34,373 nt of DNA from Chloroflexota bacterium (GCA_003141455.1 PLMA01000023.1:1-34373), one strand, 5' to 3'. Shown: positions 26,931-34,373, counted from the stretch's first letter. Notes: generated by a model not told the origin, from the sequence alone. Made by a program: numbers and translations.

Positions 26931-27110
26931 CTACCGGCAGGCGGCGGGCGCGGTGGCCGGGTTCACGTCCTGGCAGAGCTCGTCCTTCTTGATCCAGCCT
27001 GTGTCGAGCACGACGCTCAGGTTGTCCTGAGTGATCGGTATCGACGTGAGCAGGATCGACGTGAGCAGGATCGACGTGAGCTGATTCCCGCCGTACAGCC
27101 CACGGCGCAC
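26931..27110 (-). pseudogene. C-terminal remnant of a sugar ABC transporter substrate-binding protein
   Basis: The minus strand reads LYGGNQLTSILLTSILLTSI, then PITQDNLSVVLDTGWIKKDE and LCQDVNPATAPAAC before a stop. This resembles the end of periplasmic sugar-binding proteins. Only ~59 codons remain, and a stop lies just upstream in frame. A 15-bp unit (tcgatcctgctcacg) is tandemly duplicated inside it, giving SILLT twice. It lies back to back with the cellulase gene, suggesting a former carbohydrate-utilisation locus. Confidence 0.5.
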
Positions 27111-27191
27111 ATCGGCTCATCGAGCGCCGTGCCGAATGACGATGCGGTTCGGGTCAGACCGGCCGAGGCCGTTCTTCGTACCATTGCCGGC

Positions 27192-28304
27192 ATGACCAAC
27201 CCGTCTGGCTTCGCCATCTCTCGCGGCATCAACATCAGCCACTGGCTGTCGCAGGATTTCGGGTGGGCGCCCAGAGAGGAGTTCCTCCGGCGCGACGACG
27301 TGGCCACGCTCGCCCGTCTCGGCTTCGACCACGTGCGTCTGCCGATCGACGAGAAGGAGCTGTGGCTGCCGGACGGCAAGCCCAACGAGCCCGAATTCGC
27401 ACGCTTGCTCGAGGGAATCGCCTGGAGTCGCGAGGCCGGACTTCGCGTGATCGTGGACCTCCACACGCTCAACAGCCACCACTTCAACGCGGCCAACGAA
27501 GGCGCGAGCATCACGCTCTGGACGGACGCCGCCGCGCAGAACCGCCTCCTGGACCTGTGGCGCGATATCTCAGCTCGCCTCGGCCATCTACCGGCGAACG
27601 AGGTCGCCTACGAGTTCCTCAACGAACCGGTCGCCGAGGACCACGAGGACTGGAATGAGCTGGTGCGCAAAGCGCACGCACTGCTTCGTAGCCTGGAGCC
27701 GGACCGAGTCCTGGTCATCGGCCCCAACCGGTGGCAGCAGCCGGAGAACGCGCCCGTTCTCCACGTCCCGGCAGGCGACCCGAACATCATCCTGAGCGTC
27801 CACAACTACGCGCCGCTGATGCTCACCCACTACCGCGCCTACTGGACATCCTTCCCCACCTTCACGGGCTCCGTGCGATATCCGGGCCCCACCGCCGACC
27901 CGGCCGAATGGGCAGCTCTGCGGGCTGGCGGGTCCGCCAGGCTGCTGGAGGAGACGGGCGACGCCATGGACGATTGGGGGCCGGAGCACCTGGGCCGGTT
28001 GTTCGCTCCGGCGATCGATCGAGCGCGCGAGATGGGGCTCCAGCTCTGCTGCGACGAGTTCGGCTGCCTGCCGACGATCGACCGCGGCCAGAGGCTCGCC
28101 TACTACCGCGACGTGACGGCCGTCATGGCCGCGGCCGGCATGGCCTGGGCGGCCTGGGAGTGGAAGGGCGACTTCGGCCTCCACACCTGGAAGGGCCCGG
28201 ACGAGCTCGACACGCCAATCGACCTGGAGCTGGCCGAGATCCTCGTGTCGCGCCAGGACGATCACCCGTATGACCTCGGGCTGACTCCTCTCGCCCCGAC
28301 ATGA
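27192..28304 (+). CDS. Glycoside hydrolase family 5 (cellulase-like)
   Basis: 370 aa from ATG 27192; a GTG at 27129 would add 21 unrelated residues. GH5 fold marks: GINISHWL near the N-terminus, VRLPI, VIVDLHTLNSHHF, then the acid/base Glu145 in EFLNEPV, SVHNYAP, and the nucleophile Glu289 in CCDEFGC. There is no signal peptide, so it acts inside the cell or on imported oligosaccharide. The final codons (LTPLAPT-stop) are encoded by the attachment core at 28286, so the natural C-terminus may have been replaced. Substrate uncertain (beta-glucan or mannan). Confidence 0.88.
   Translation: MTNPSGFAISRGINISHWLSQDFGWAPREEFLRRDDVATLARLGFDHVRLPIDEKELWLPDGKPNEPEFARLLEGIAWSREAGLRVIVDLHTLNSHHFNAANEGASITLWTDAAAQNRLLDLWRDISARLGHLPANEVAYEFLNEPVAEDHEDWNELVRKAHALLRSLEPDRVLVIGPNRWQQPENAPVLHVPAGDPNIILSVHNYAPLMLTHYRAYWTSFPTFTGSVRYPGPTADPAEWAALRAGGSARLLEETGDAMDDWGPEHLGRLFAPAIDRAREMGLQLCCDEFGCLPTIDRGQRLAYYRDVTAVMAAAGMAWAAWEWKGDFGLHTWKGPDELDTPIDLELAEILVSRQDDHPYDLGLTPLAPT
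28264..28300 (+). other. att: Attachment core with conserved arm, inside the GH5 stop region
   Basis: CACCCGTATGACCTCGGGCTGAC plus tcctctcgccccgac. The arm matches the sites at 13741 (inverted) and 26606, also in reading frame (DHPYDLGLTPLAPT against DHPLGVGLTPLAPT). It ends the cellulase segment and begins the Kelch segment. Confidence 0.8.
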
Positions 28305-28557
28305 AGCGCTGTCGGCCCTCGAAGGCAGGTTGGCCCGTCGACACGGCGCCCTCCCTTCTGGGATCGTTCGGCAGAGAGCCAAGCCATCGGCTCCGACCCT
28401 GTGGGCATTCCCATGCAGACCGACTAGATGGTTGCGAGCGCGCATAGCGGCAGCACAGTGGCCCTGCTACAGTCTCGTCTATGCAGGGGGAGGGTGCGTC
28501 TCGGCCCTCCGTGGCGCAGCGAACGCACGCTGTGTCCAGCACAGGGGAGGTCAGGAG

Positions 28558-29559
28558 ATGACGACCCATTCTCGAACGCCCCGGAGCATTTTCGGGCGCA
28601 GCATCGGTCGTGGGCCGCTGCGGCGCGAACCGTTCTCTCGCCCGGCCTGCCTCGGCCTGGCAGGTATCGTTGTAGCGCTCGCCGTTTGGGGCTGCTCGGG
28701 GAGCTCGACCACGACATCTCCGACCGCCGGCGCAACTCCGATGGTGTCGGCGAGTCCGACTCCGACTCCGACTCCGACTCCGACTCCGACTCCGACTCCT
28801 CCGCCGACTCCGACCCCTTCGCCGACACCTACGCCGGGTTTCAGCCCAGCCGGCTCGATGACCACCGCTCGCGACATCCCCACCGCCACCATGCTCTCCG
28901 ACGGCCGGGTGCTGATCGCCGGAGGATACGTCGGAGGAGGGGTTAACCTGAAAAGCCTCGCCTCAGCCGAGCTGTATGACCCCAAGACCGGCACATTCAG
29001 CCCAACCGGCTCGATGACCACCGCTCGTGTGAGCCACACCGCCGCCATGCTCTCCGACGGCAGGGTCCTCATCGCCGGAGGATTCGAAGGCTCGAAAGTC
29101 CTGGCCTCAGCCGAGCTGTATGACCCCAAGACCGGCACCTTCAGCCCAACCGGCTCGATGGCCACCGCTCGCAACAGCCACGCCGCCACCATGCTCTCCG
29201 ACGGCCGGGTGCTCGTCGCCGGAGGTGTCGGTGGCTCGAAAGCCCTCGCCTCAGCCGAGCTGTATGACCCCAAGACCGGCACCTTCAGCACAACCGGCTC
29301 GATGACCACCGCTCGCGACGCCCACGCCACCATGCTCTCCGACGGCCGGGTGCTCGTCACCGGAGGATCCGATGGCTCGAAAGCCCTCGCCTCAGCCGAG
29401 CTGTATGACCCCAAGACCGGCACCTTCAGCCTGACCGGCTCGATGGCCGCCGGTCGCGACAGCCACACCGCCACCATGCTCTCCGACGGCCGGGTGCTCA
29501 TCGCCGGAGGATCCGGTGACTCGAACGTCCTCGCCTCAGCCGAGCTGTACCAGCCGTAG
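28558..29559 (+). CDS. Kelch-repeat lipoprotein 1
   Basis: 333 aa from ATG 28558 (SD ggaggtcaggag). Tat-like basic N-terminus, hydrophobic helix and lipobox ALAVWGC, then a Pro-Thr linker from a hexanucleotide microsatellite. Five Kelch/galactose-oxidase-type repeats follow, each like TATMLSDGRVLIAGG ... ASAELYDPKTGTFSPTGSM. DNA repeats of ~140-150 bp are almost identical, indicating recent duplication or homogenisation. Predicted exported, lipid-anchored beta-propeller for binding ligand or protein. Confidence 0.85.
   Translation: MTTHSRTPRSIFGRSIGRGPLRREPFSRPACLGLAGIVVALAVWGCSGSSTTTSPTAGATPMVSASPTPTPTPTPTPTPTPPPTPTPSPTPTPGFSPAGSMTTARDIPTATMLSDGRVLIAGGYVGGGVNLKSLASAELYDPKTGTFSPTGSMTTARVSHTAAMLSDGRVLIAGGFEGSKVLASAELYDPKTGTFSPTGSMATARNSHAATMLSDGRVLVAGGVGGSKALASAELYDPKTGTFSTTGSMTTARDAHATMLSDGRVLVTGGSDGSKALASAELYDPKTGTFSLTGSMAAGRDSHTATMLSDGRVLIAGGSGDSNVLASAELYQP
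28755..28796. repeat. TCCGAC hexanucleotide microsatellite (7 units)
   Basis: Seven perfect TCCGAC units encode the Pro-Thr linker of Kelch lipoprotein 1. Slippage would change linker length in frame, not switch the gene off. Confidence 0.9.
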
Positions 29560-29633
29560 GGTTCGCGCAACCGCAGGCAGCGCGGCAACCGGGGCAACCT
29601 CAGGCAGCCTCATATGACATTGGCGATAAGCCC

Positions 29634-30872
29634 GTGAGCACGAGCCTCAGGATCTCGGCGGTCGTTCTGGCCGCGTCACTCGTGGCCGGCGCCTGCCAGT
29701 CTGGCGGCGCCACGACTACGCCCACCGCGATACCGACCGCGATACCGACAGCAATACAGACCGCCACGCCGACCCTGGCTCCCCACGGCGTTTTCAGCTC
29801 AACCGGGCCTATCTCGAGCAATCGGGCGTGGGGGCACACCGCGACCTTGCTGGCAAGCGGCAAGGTCCTGATCACCGGAGGCGTGGGCGGCAGCTCTGCC
29901 TCCCAGGCGTCGGCGGAGCTGTATGACCCGGCCACCGACTCGTTCAGCCCGACCGGGTCCATGTCGAGCGCTCGGACGGAACACACCGCGACCTTGCTGG
30001 CAAGCGGCAAGGTCCTGATCACCGGAGGCTATGACAACGACTCGCGGGTCTTCTGGGCGTCAGCGGAGCTGTATGACCCGGCCACCGGCTCGTTCAGCTC
30101 GACCGGGTCCATGTCGAGCGATACGGGATGTCCCATCGAGGGGTCGGGCATGCCTTCGATCCCGTTCAGCGAGCCGAGATCGGCCTGCCGGTCGAGACAC
30201 ACCGCGACCTTGCTGGCAAACGGCAAGGTCCTGATCACCGGAGGCACAGCGGCTGATGGGAGCGGCTACCTGGCGTCGGCCGAGCTGTATGACCCGGACA
30301 CCGGCTCGTTCAGCCCGACCGGGTCCATGTCGAGCGCTCGTTCGAGGCCGACCGCGACCTTGCTGGCCAACGGCAAGGTGCTGATCGTCGGCGGCAGTGA
30401 CACCAATGGCGCACTGGCGTCGGCGGAGCTGTATGACCCGGGCACAGGCTCGTTCAGCCCGACCGGGTCCATGCCCATCCCTCGGACGAGACACACCGCG
30501 ACCTTGCTGGCAAACGGCAAGGTCCTGATTACCGGAGGCATGGAAGCCTCGGCTCTGCTGGACTCGGCGCAGCTGTATGACCCGGGCACAGGCGAGTTCA
30601 GCCCGACCGGCTCTATGTCCGGCCCTCGGGCCATCCACGCCGCCACTTTGCTGGCGAGCGGAAAGGTCCTCATCACCGGAGGCGAAATCCAAGGGGGCTC
30701 CCTGGCGTCGGCGGAGCTGTATGACCCGCACACCGGCTCGTTCAGCTCAACCGGGTCCATGTTGCACGCTCGGTGGGGACAGACCGCGACTCTGTTGGCA
30801 AGCGGCGAGGTCCTGATCATGGGAGGCGGGGGCGCGGGCATGCTGCCGCCGCCGGAGCTCTACACCCCATAA
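29634..30872 (+). CDS. Kelch-repeat lipoprotein 2
   Basis: 412 aa, GTG start at 29634 with weak SD. Lipobox LVAGAC (Cys21), a short Thr/Pro/Ile linker (PTAIPTAIPTAI), then seven Kelch repeats (HTATLLASGKVLITGG ... ASAELYDPATGSFSPTGSM). Repeat 3 carries a ~22-residue insertion containing two Cys, which could form a loop or disulphide. It is paralogous to the preceding gene, 74 bp downstream in the same direction, so an operon is likely. Surface-bound propeller of unknown partner. Confidence 0.83.
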   Translation: MSTSLRISAVVLAASLVAGACQSGGATTTPTAIPTAIPTAIQTATPTLAPHGVFSSTGPISSNRAWGHTATLLASGKVLITGGVGGSSASQASAELYDPATDSFSPTGSMSSARTEHTATLLASGKVLITGGYDNDSRVFWASAELYDPATGSFSSTGSMSSDTGCPIEGSGMPSIPFSEPRSACRSRHTATLLANGKVLITGGTAADGSGYLASAELYDPDTGSFSPTGSMSSARSRPTATLLANGKVLIVGGSDTNGALASAELYDPGTGSFSPTGSMPIPRTRHTATLLANGKVLITGGMEASALLDSAQLYDPGTGEFSPTGSMSGPRAIHAATLLASGKVLITGGEIQGGSLASAELYDPHTGSFSSTGSMLHARWGQTATLLASGEVLIMGGGGAGMLPPPELYTP

Positions 30873-31034
30873 CCGAGCGCTCTTCGGCTGCCGAGTGAAT
30901 TCGGCCGCGGCCGCCTGGGCGTCATCTGCGCTCGGGCCTATCCCCGCCCGGGCGTCATCTGCCTCGACCGCCAAGGCCAGGACCTGAAGATCAAACGCCT
31001 GACCGACGAAGAGAAGGCTATCGTCGGCGCCAGA
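30873..31034. other. Gap with a short orphan reading-frame tail
   Basis: The plus strand reads PGVICLDRQGQDLKIKRLTD and on into EEKAIVGA just before the next core. The content looks coding, but no start or family is recognised. A 13-bp direct repeat (gggcgtcatctgc) occurs twice. Probably the end of a truncated gene. Confidence 0.3.
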
Positions 31035-31225
31035 CCTCTCGCCCCGAAAATGCCGAGCACATCCGATGAACCACGGACGAGAGCTAATGCGTCATGCGGA
31101 GCGCACCGAGCGCAGCGGTGGCCTGGCGCCGCCCATGGTCACGAGGACACGGCCGCGGTACAGACGTGGGATCCAGATCTCCGACGAGCGGGTTACCCGC
31201 GGCGCCACTCCTCTCGCCCCGACCA
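31035..31225. repeat. att-bounded ~190-bp module, copy 2
   Basis: Second copy of the module at 26606-26788. Its left core is cctctcgccccga (31035-31047) and its right core is tcctctcgccccgacca (31209-31225). Between them lie the same landmarks: cgtcatgc, gtggcctggcgccgccca, agacgtgggatccagat, ccgacgagc. Rec3 translation runs on through it. Confidence 0.75.
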
Positions 31226-32706
31226 TACGTACTAAACGAACGGGCAGCGTTTAGTACGAGGGGGACGTTTCCGAATGCATCCGACCAGCCGTGAGCGTCC
31301 GCCTCCGGCGTCGGATGGATTGTCACCGACTGGACGCCCAAGACCTCGACCTTCTCGAAGATGGCCTCGGTCAGGAGGCGTCGTCCTGAGTCGTCGGCAG
31401 CCTCCCACAGGGCGGGCAGATCTCGGAGCCATTCGAGAGCCTCCGCCGGCTCGACGGTCTTTGTGGAGGCCTTAGCTTCGGTCTCCTCTGCGTCGAGACG
31501 GGTCATCGTCTGGCCCAGGATCTTCATATCCCGGTCACGCAGGAAGCGGCTTGCGGCAAGCTCCCGCTCGCGCCCGATACGGGCCAAGGCGAACGCCGTG
31601 TCCGGCGATGTGGACAGGCCGCCCACGACCTGGGTCAGAGTCATGGCACCAACGTGGACGTGCTCCAGGATCTGAGGAACGAGGTCGTCGAAGACCTGGG
31701 CCTTGTAGCTCTCACCCCTCACGCGGCCGTCTCCCGGGCTCTTCCACGGCGTCTCCTTCGGGCGGGCGGCCTTGAATGCCGGGCAGGCGTCAACGTGGCG
31801 GTACCTACCGACGTGCCCCGTGAGACGGCGGCCGCAGGAGGCGCAGACGAGAAGGGTCGCGAGCGGGTAGGTCCGCTGGGACACCGGTCCGCGATTGCGG
31901 CGGGCGTAACGGGAGCGGACCACCGACGCCTGGTCCCAAAGACTTGCTGAAATCAGGGCAGGCCCACCGGACGTCTCGCCTGTCCGCAGCTGGCCGATGT
32001 ACACGGGGTTCTTGAGGAGCTCGCGGACGTGCGTCAACTTCAGGCCGAGGGCGGTGGCTACTTCCCGGTCTGTCAGCCCGGATGCTGACATCTCGAACGC
32101 TCGACGGACTACCGGCGCCTTATCGGGGTCGATCACGAGCCGCTGAGGCGACCGTGGGCTTCCAGGATCGTCTCTCTCGCGCCGATAGCCAAGCGGGGGG
32201 CGGTTACCACCGGGCACTCCGAGGCGGCGACGCTTCGCCGCGTAGCCCTCACCAACACGGCGCGACAGCTTCCGGCTGAATGCCTCGGCATCGTGTGCTT
32301 CGCGCACCCACTCATCCCAGCCTCGGTCATCGGAGGAGAGGATGCCTTCGTCACAGACGTAGACCGCCGCACCCCGGGCATGCATCTCGTCCCGGAAGAT
32401 CAGGGCCTGCTTGATGTTCCTCATAAAGCGACTGAAGTAGGGCACGACGAGAACGTCGTAGTCTTTGCCCGCCCTGTCGAGCATGTCCTTGAACTCGGAC
32501 GTGGACCAGACTTCGGTCCAGCCTGAGGCCGCGACGGACCACTCGACACCAGTGTCGATCAACCCGAACTGCTGGATTGCGCGGTCCTGCTGCTCGCGCT
32601 GACTGTCCGGGCCGAACGCATCGAACTGCCCGGTGGTGGACTCGCGGAACCACCGAGCTGCCCGGAGATCTATCAATTCGCCCGCCTGGGCTGGCAACGC
32701 CTTCAC
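31084..32706 (-). CDS. Large serine recombinase, element 3 (Rec3)
   Basis: 540 aa including a read-through tail. GTG start at 32704-32706, overlapping the upstream gene's stop (GTGA), with GGAGG at proper distance. Ser23 in WFRESTTGQ; resolvase domain to about 160; Recombinase domain to NPVYIGQL; zinc ribbon CASCGRRLTGHVGRYRH with a later Cys; helical C-terminal region ending near ARSFSTYGRGERSG. The last ~40 codons are supplied by the ~190-bp module left of the core. The attachment core is read in a different frame from Rec1 and Rec2 (YGRGERS instead of MVGARG), the frame shared with the inverted remnant. Confidence 0.93.
   Translation of the reverse strand: MKALPAQAGELIDLRAARWFRESTTGQFDAFGPDSQREQQDRAIQQFGLIDTGVEWSVAASGWTEVWSTSEFKDMLDRAGKDYDVLVVPYFSRFMRNIKQALIFRDEMHARGAAVYVCDEGILSSDDRGWDEWVREAHDAEAFSRKLSRRVGEGYAAKRRRLGVPGGNRPPLGYRRERDDPGSPRSPQRLVIDPDKAPVVRRAFEMSASGLTDREVATALGLKLTHVRELLKNPVYIGQLRTGETSGGPALISASLWDQASVVRSRYARRNRGPVSQRTYPLATLLVCASCGRRLTGHVGRYRHVDACPAFKAARPKETPWKSPGDGRVRGESYKAQVFDDLVPQILEHVHVGAMTLTQVVGGLSTSPDTAFALARIGRERELAASRFLRDRDMKILGQTMTRLDAEETEAKASTKTVEPAEALEWLRDLPALWEAADDSGRRLLTEAIFEKVEVLGVQSVTIHPTPEADAHGWSDAFGNVPLVLNAARSFSTYGRGERSGAAGNPLVGDLDPTSVPRPCPRDHGRRQATAALGALRMTH
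31209..31225 (+). other. attL: Left attachment core of element 3
   Basis: Full 17-bp tRNA-derived core followed by TACGTACTAAACG, the recombinase-side arm of Rec3. Flanking left sequence belongs to the ~190-bp module. Confidence 0.82.
31228..31258. other. Perfect 11-bp inverted repeat beside the element 3 core
   Basis: CGTACTAAACG, nine-base loop, CGTTTAGTACG, starting three bases after the core and inside the Rec3 coding end. It is AT-richer than its surroundings. It could be a recombinase or accessory-protein binding site, or a transcript-ending hairpin. Confidence 0.7.
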
Positions 32707-33119
32707 GCGGTCCTCCGCTTGCTGCTCGGATCGAGAGTACCAGCATCTCGAAGACGGTTCCGGTGAGCTTGCTGGACCATGACCACCAGGGCCGTAACAA
32801 GGCGGTCAGCGGCGATGTTGACCTCGTGAGGATACGAGACCTGACGTGTCCGTCCGCCGCCATTCTCAAGTGTCTCTGCGGCCCTTCGATCACCGACAAG
32901 CTGGGCTGAGACCTGCACTGGCTCATCGGGAAGGGACTCGATGAGCGGCGGGCGAAAGACAGTACGGCGACTCGCCTTGTCGGGTCGAACGGCGGCAGCC
33001 TGGGAAGATAGGTTCTTCCGGCGCATCCCGAATCGCAAGGCGGACGGAAGCGACTTCCTGACCGCGCGTCCCGGGAGAGCCGGGTCGTTGGCCGCCTGCT
33101 TCCGCGTCTCGACGGCCAT
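32703..33119 (-). CDS. 138-aa protein coupled to Rec3, with the shared accessory motif
   Basis: ATG 33119; the stop overlaps the Rec3 GTG. The N-terminal ~100 residues are basic and unfamiliar. The C-terminal segment AADRLVTALVVMVQQAHRNR (about 103-122) matches the motif in the 54-aa and 47-aa proteins before Rec1 and Rec2. The true start could be internal, but no ATG/GTG with a good SD is seen near the motif. Same candidate role in recombination control. Confidence 0.65.
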   Translation of the reverse strand: MAVETRKQAANDPALPGRAVRKSLPSALRFGMRRKNLSSQAAAVRPDKASRRTVFRPPLIESLPDEPVQVSAQLVGDRRAAETLENGGGRTRQVSYPHEVNIAADRLVTALVVMVQQAHRNRLRDAGTLDPSSKRRTA

Positions 33120-33216
33120 GCCCTAGTGTCCCTTGGCCACCGGCCGACGGTGCTCGGATGATGCCAGGCGAACCCTCCAGGGACTTCCGAAGCGGTTGCT
33201 CGGGCCCGAATCGGGC

Positions 33217-34373
33217 TTAGCCATCGGCACGTGGGAGGTCGGTTCTTACAGCTCTTACAAGATCCGTAAGTTCTGTGCGATCGTGATCGCGCCTGCCGAG
33301 GTAGGCGCGGAACATCGGCAGGGCGAAGTCGTAACGGGCCCGGCCGGTGCGATATAGGAGGCCGCGCTCAACGAGCCGGCGGACCAGAGTATCCAGGCTT
33401 GCCTGGTCGGGCAACGCGCGGCGAAGGTCCGCCACATCGACTGCAGTTCGCTTCCGCGCCATCGCGGCGAGGACGGCCTGCTCCGCCGGTGACGCCCCCT
33501 CGAACCGGTCCTCGAAGAACGCCAGGTCCAGTTCATGGAGGAGCGAAGGTTCGAGGGACCGATAGACGGCGGAGGTCAGCTCATCGGCCGGTGCAGCACG
33601 CCACAGATAGGCGCCGAAATACTGCAGGAAGTACGGATAGCCTCCGGTCGCCTCGACGATCTCGCCCACGACCGCCGTCGCGAATCGTCGCGAGGTTCGG
33701 GCGAGCGGGATCGTGAGTGCGTCCCATGCGTCGCCGCGCTCGAGGTTGGCCAGGACGACGTGTCGAAACATCCGCTCCGCATACGTTCGAGCGCGCTTCA
33801 GGTTGAGGCTCAGCGTCGGCAGGCCGGTCAGTACGACGCGGACATTCGGCTCACCCGAGCGCTGCACGGCGCCGAGCGCCGCGAGGAGCGAGGAGAGCGG
33901 ATAGCGCTCACGTGATCGGTCGTCGGCGAGGAGATGGCCCTCGTCATACAGAAGAAGTGCCCCAGGACGACCGGCATCGTCGAGGGCGTCGGAGAGGCGG
34001 ACGAGGGCATCGCGCATCCGATCCGCGGGCGAGCGAGGGGTGATAGGCCCCGGCTGGATCGAAACGCCGGCGACCGAGATCTTGGTCGGCCGGAGCAGAC
34101 GGACGCCGTGTGCGACGGATTGCTCAAGCGCAGCCGCGAGGCCGCAGCGTCGAAGCAATGCGTCGGCGTCTTCCTCGATAGCCTCAGCCAAGCGGGCGTC
34201 GTCACGGTGGCGCTCCCCGAGCTCACGCTCGAGCGTCAGCCAGCCGGCGGCCTCGGCGCGGGCGGCTGCGGTCTCAACGAGTACCGTCTTGCCCGTTCCA
34301 CGCAGTCCCGTGACCGTCCAGTTCGCGTGGAGCGGATGGGGGTCGGCAACGAACGCGTCGAACTCGGCGAGCG
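33217..34373 (-). CDS. AAA-type ATPase, N-terminus beyond window
   Basis: At least 385 codons, continuing past the right edge. Walker A GLRGTGKT is encoded close to the edge (about 34295-34320). Walker B is GALLLYDEGHLL, and sensor-like VRVVLTGLPTL follows. A C-terminal winged-helix-like domain follows (EQAVLAAMARKRTAVDVADL, LVERGLLYRTGRARYDFALP). The layout recalls Orc1/Cdc6- or ExeA-like ATPases found on mobile elements and in defence loci. An internal TTG at 34191 is not the true start, since Walker A lies upstream. It is the next gene of element 3 on the same strand. Confidence 0.8.
   Translation of the reverse strand, partial: LAEFDAFVADPHPLHANWTVTGLRGTGKTVLVETAAARAEAAGWLTLERELGERHRDDARLAEAIEEDADALLRRCGLAAALEQSVAHGVRLLRPTKISVAGVSIQPGPITPRSPADRMRDALVRLSDALDDAGRPGALLLYDEGHLLADDRSRERYPLSSLLAALGAVQRSGEPNVRVVLTGLPTLSLNLKRARTYAERMFRHVVLANLERGDAWDALTIPLARTSRRFATAVVGEIVEATGGYPYFLQYFGAYLWRAAPADELTSAVYRSLEPSLLHELDLAFFEDRFEGASPAEQAVLAAMARKRTAVDVADLRRALPDQASLDTLVRRLVERGLLYRTGRARYDFALPMFRAYLGRRDHDRTELTDLVRAVRTDLPRADG

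Noticed and set aside
26761..27120. 119-aa minus-strand frame ending QNYSSGRGERSRA, resembling a recombinase tail
   Set aside because: Only the core-encoded residues match. The rest has tandem AHVDP repeats that are a shifted-frame reading of the sugar-binding-protein remnant.
28755..28796. Microsatellite as a phase-variation switch
   Set aside because: A six-base unit cannot shift the frame; only linker length would change.

Overview
The window (34.4 kb, high GC, dense overlapping genes, many GTG/TTG starts) looks like the chromosome of a high-GC soil or sediment bacterium. Actinomycete-type plasmid genes (RepSA-like initiator, Pra-like activator) point to Actinomycetota. The Kelch lipoproteins and the type III glutamine synthetase would also fit Chloroflexota. 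The phylum is an inference from gene content, not something read from a marker.

The left end (1-2700) is ordinary chromosome: a type III glutamine synthetase on the minus strand and then tRNA-Pro(CGG) at 2703-2779. Everything to the right appears to be an accretion array built on the 3' end of that tRNA. The 13-17 bp tRNA-derived core (CCTCTCGCCCCGA, often followed by CCA) recurs at about 2763, 13741 (inverted), 15379, 26606, 26772, 28286, 31035 and 31209. Three paralogous serine recombinases (ending at 2673, 15355 and 31084, all minus strand) sit directly beside such a core with their C-terminal codons running through it. A fourth survives as a short inverted remnant at 13650-13760.

Element 1 (about 2763-15379) carries a coupled minus-strand operon: HTH regulator, small zinc finger, repeat-tailed DNA methyltransferase, a 54-aa gene and the recombinase. 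Cargo follows: a divergent zinc-finger protein, small membrane proteins framed by a three-copy intergenic repeat, a HEPN-like protein, a secreted C39-like peptidase with a beta-propeller lipoprotein, and an ECF sigma factor with a membrane partner carrying a PCuAC-like domain. A tRNA-Ser(UGA) 3' fragment lies near its right end. Element 2 (about 15379-26606) is AICE-like (Pra, HUH Rep, a 47-aa gene, serine recombinase, divergent HTH-PLD regulator) with defence cargo: Shedu nuclease, HD protein, multispanning membrane protein and a convergent type II restriction-modification pair. Next come att-bounded segments with no recombinase: a ~180-bp module (present twice), a GH5 cellulase segment with a sugar-binding-protein remnant, and a segment with two Kelch lipoproteins. 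Element 3 starts at 31209 (recombinase, coupled upstream gene, AAA-type ATPase) and runs out of the window.

The most notable unlisted signal is a small helical protein (54 aa, 47 aa, and the C-terminal part of a 138-aa protein) with a shared [AG]D-x-[IL]-[IV]-x-A-L motif. It lies directly upstream of each of the three recombinases and is translationally linked to its neighbours. It is a candidate directionality or accessory factor for this element family.
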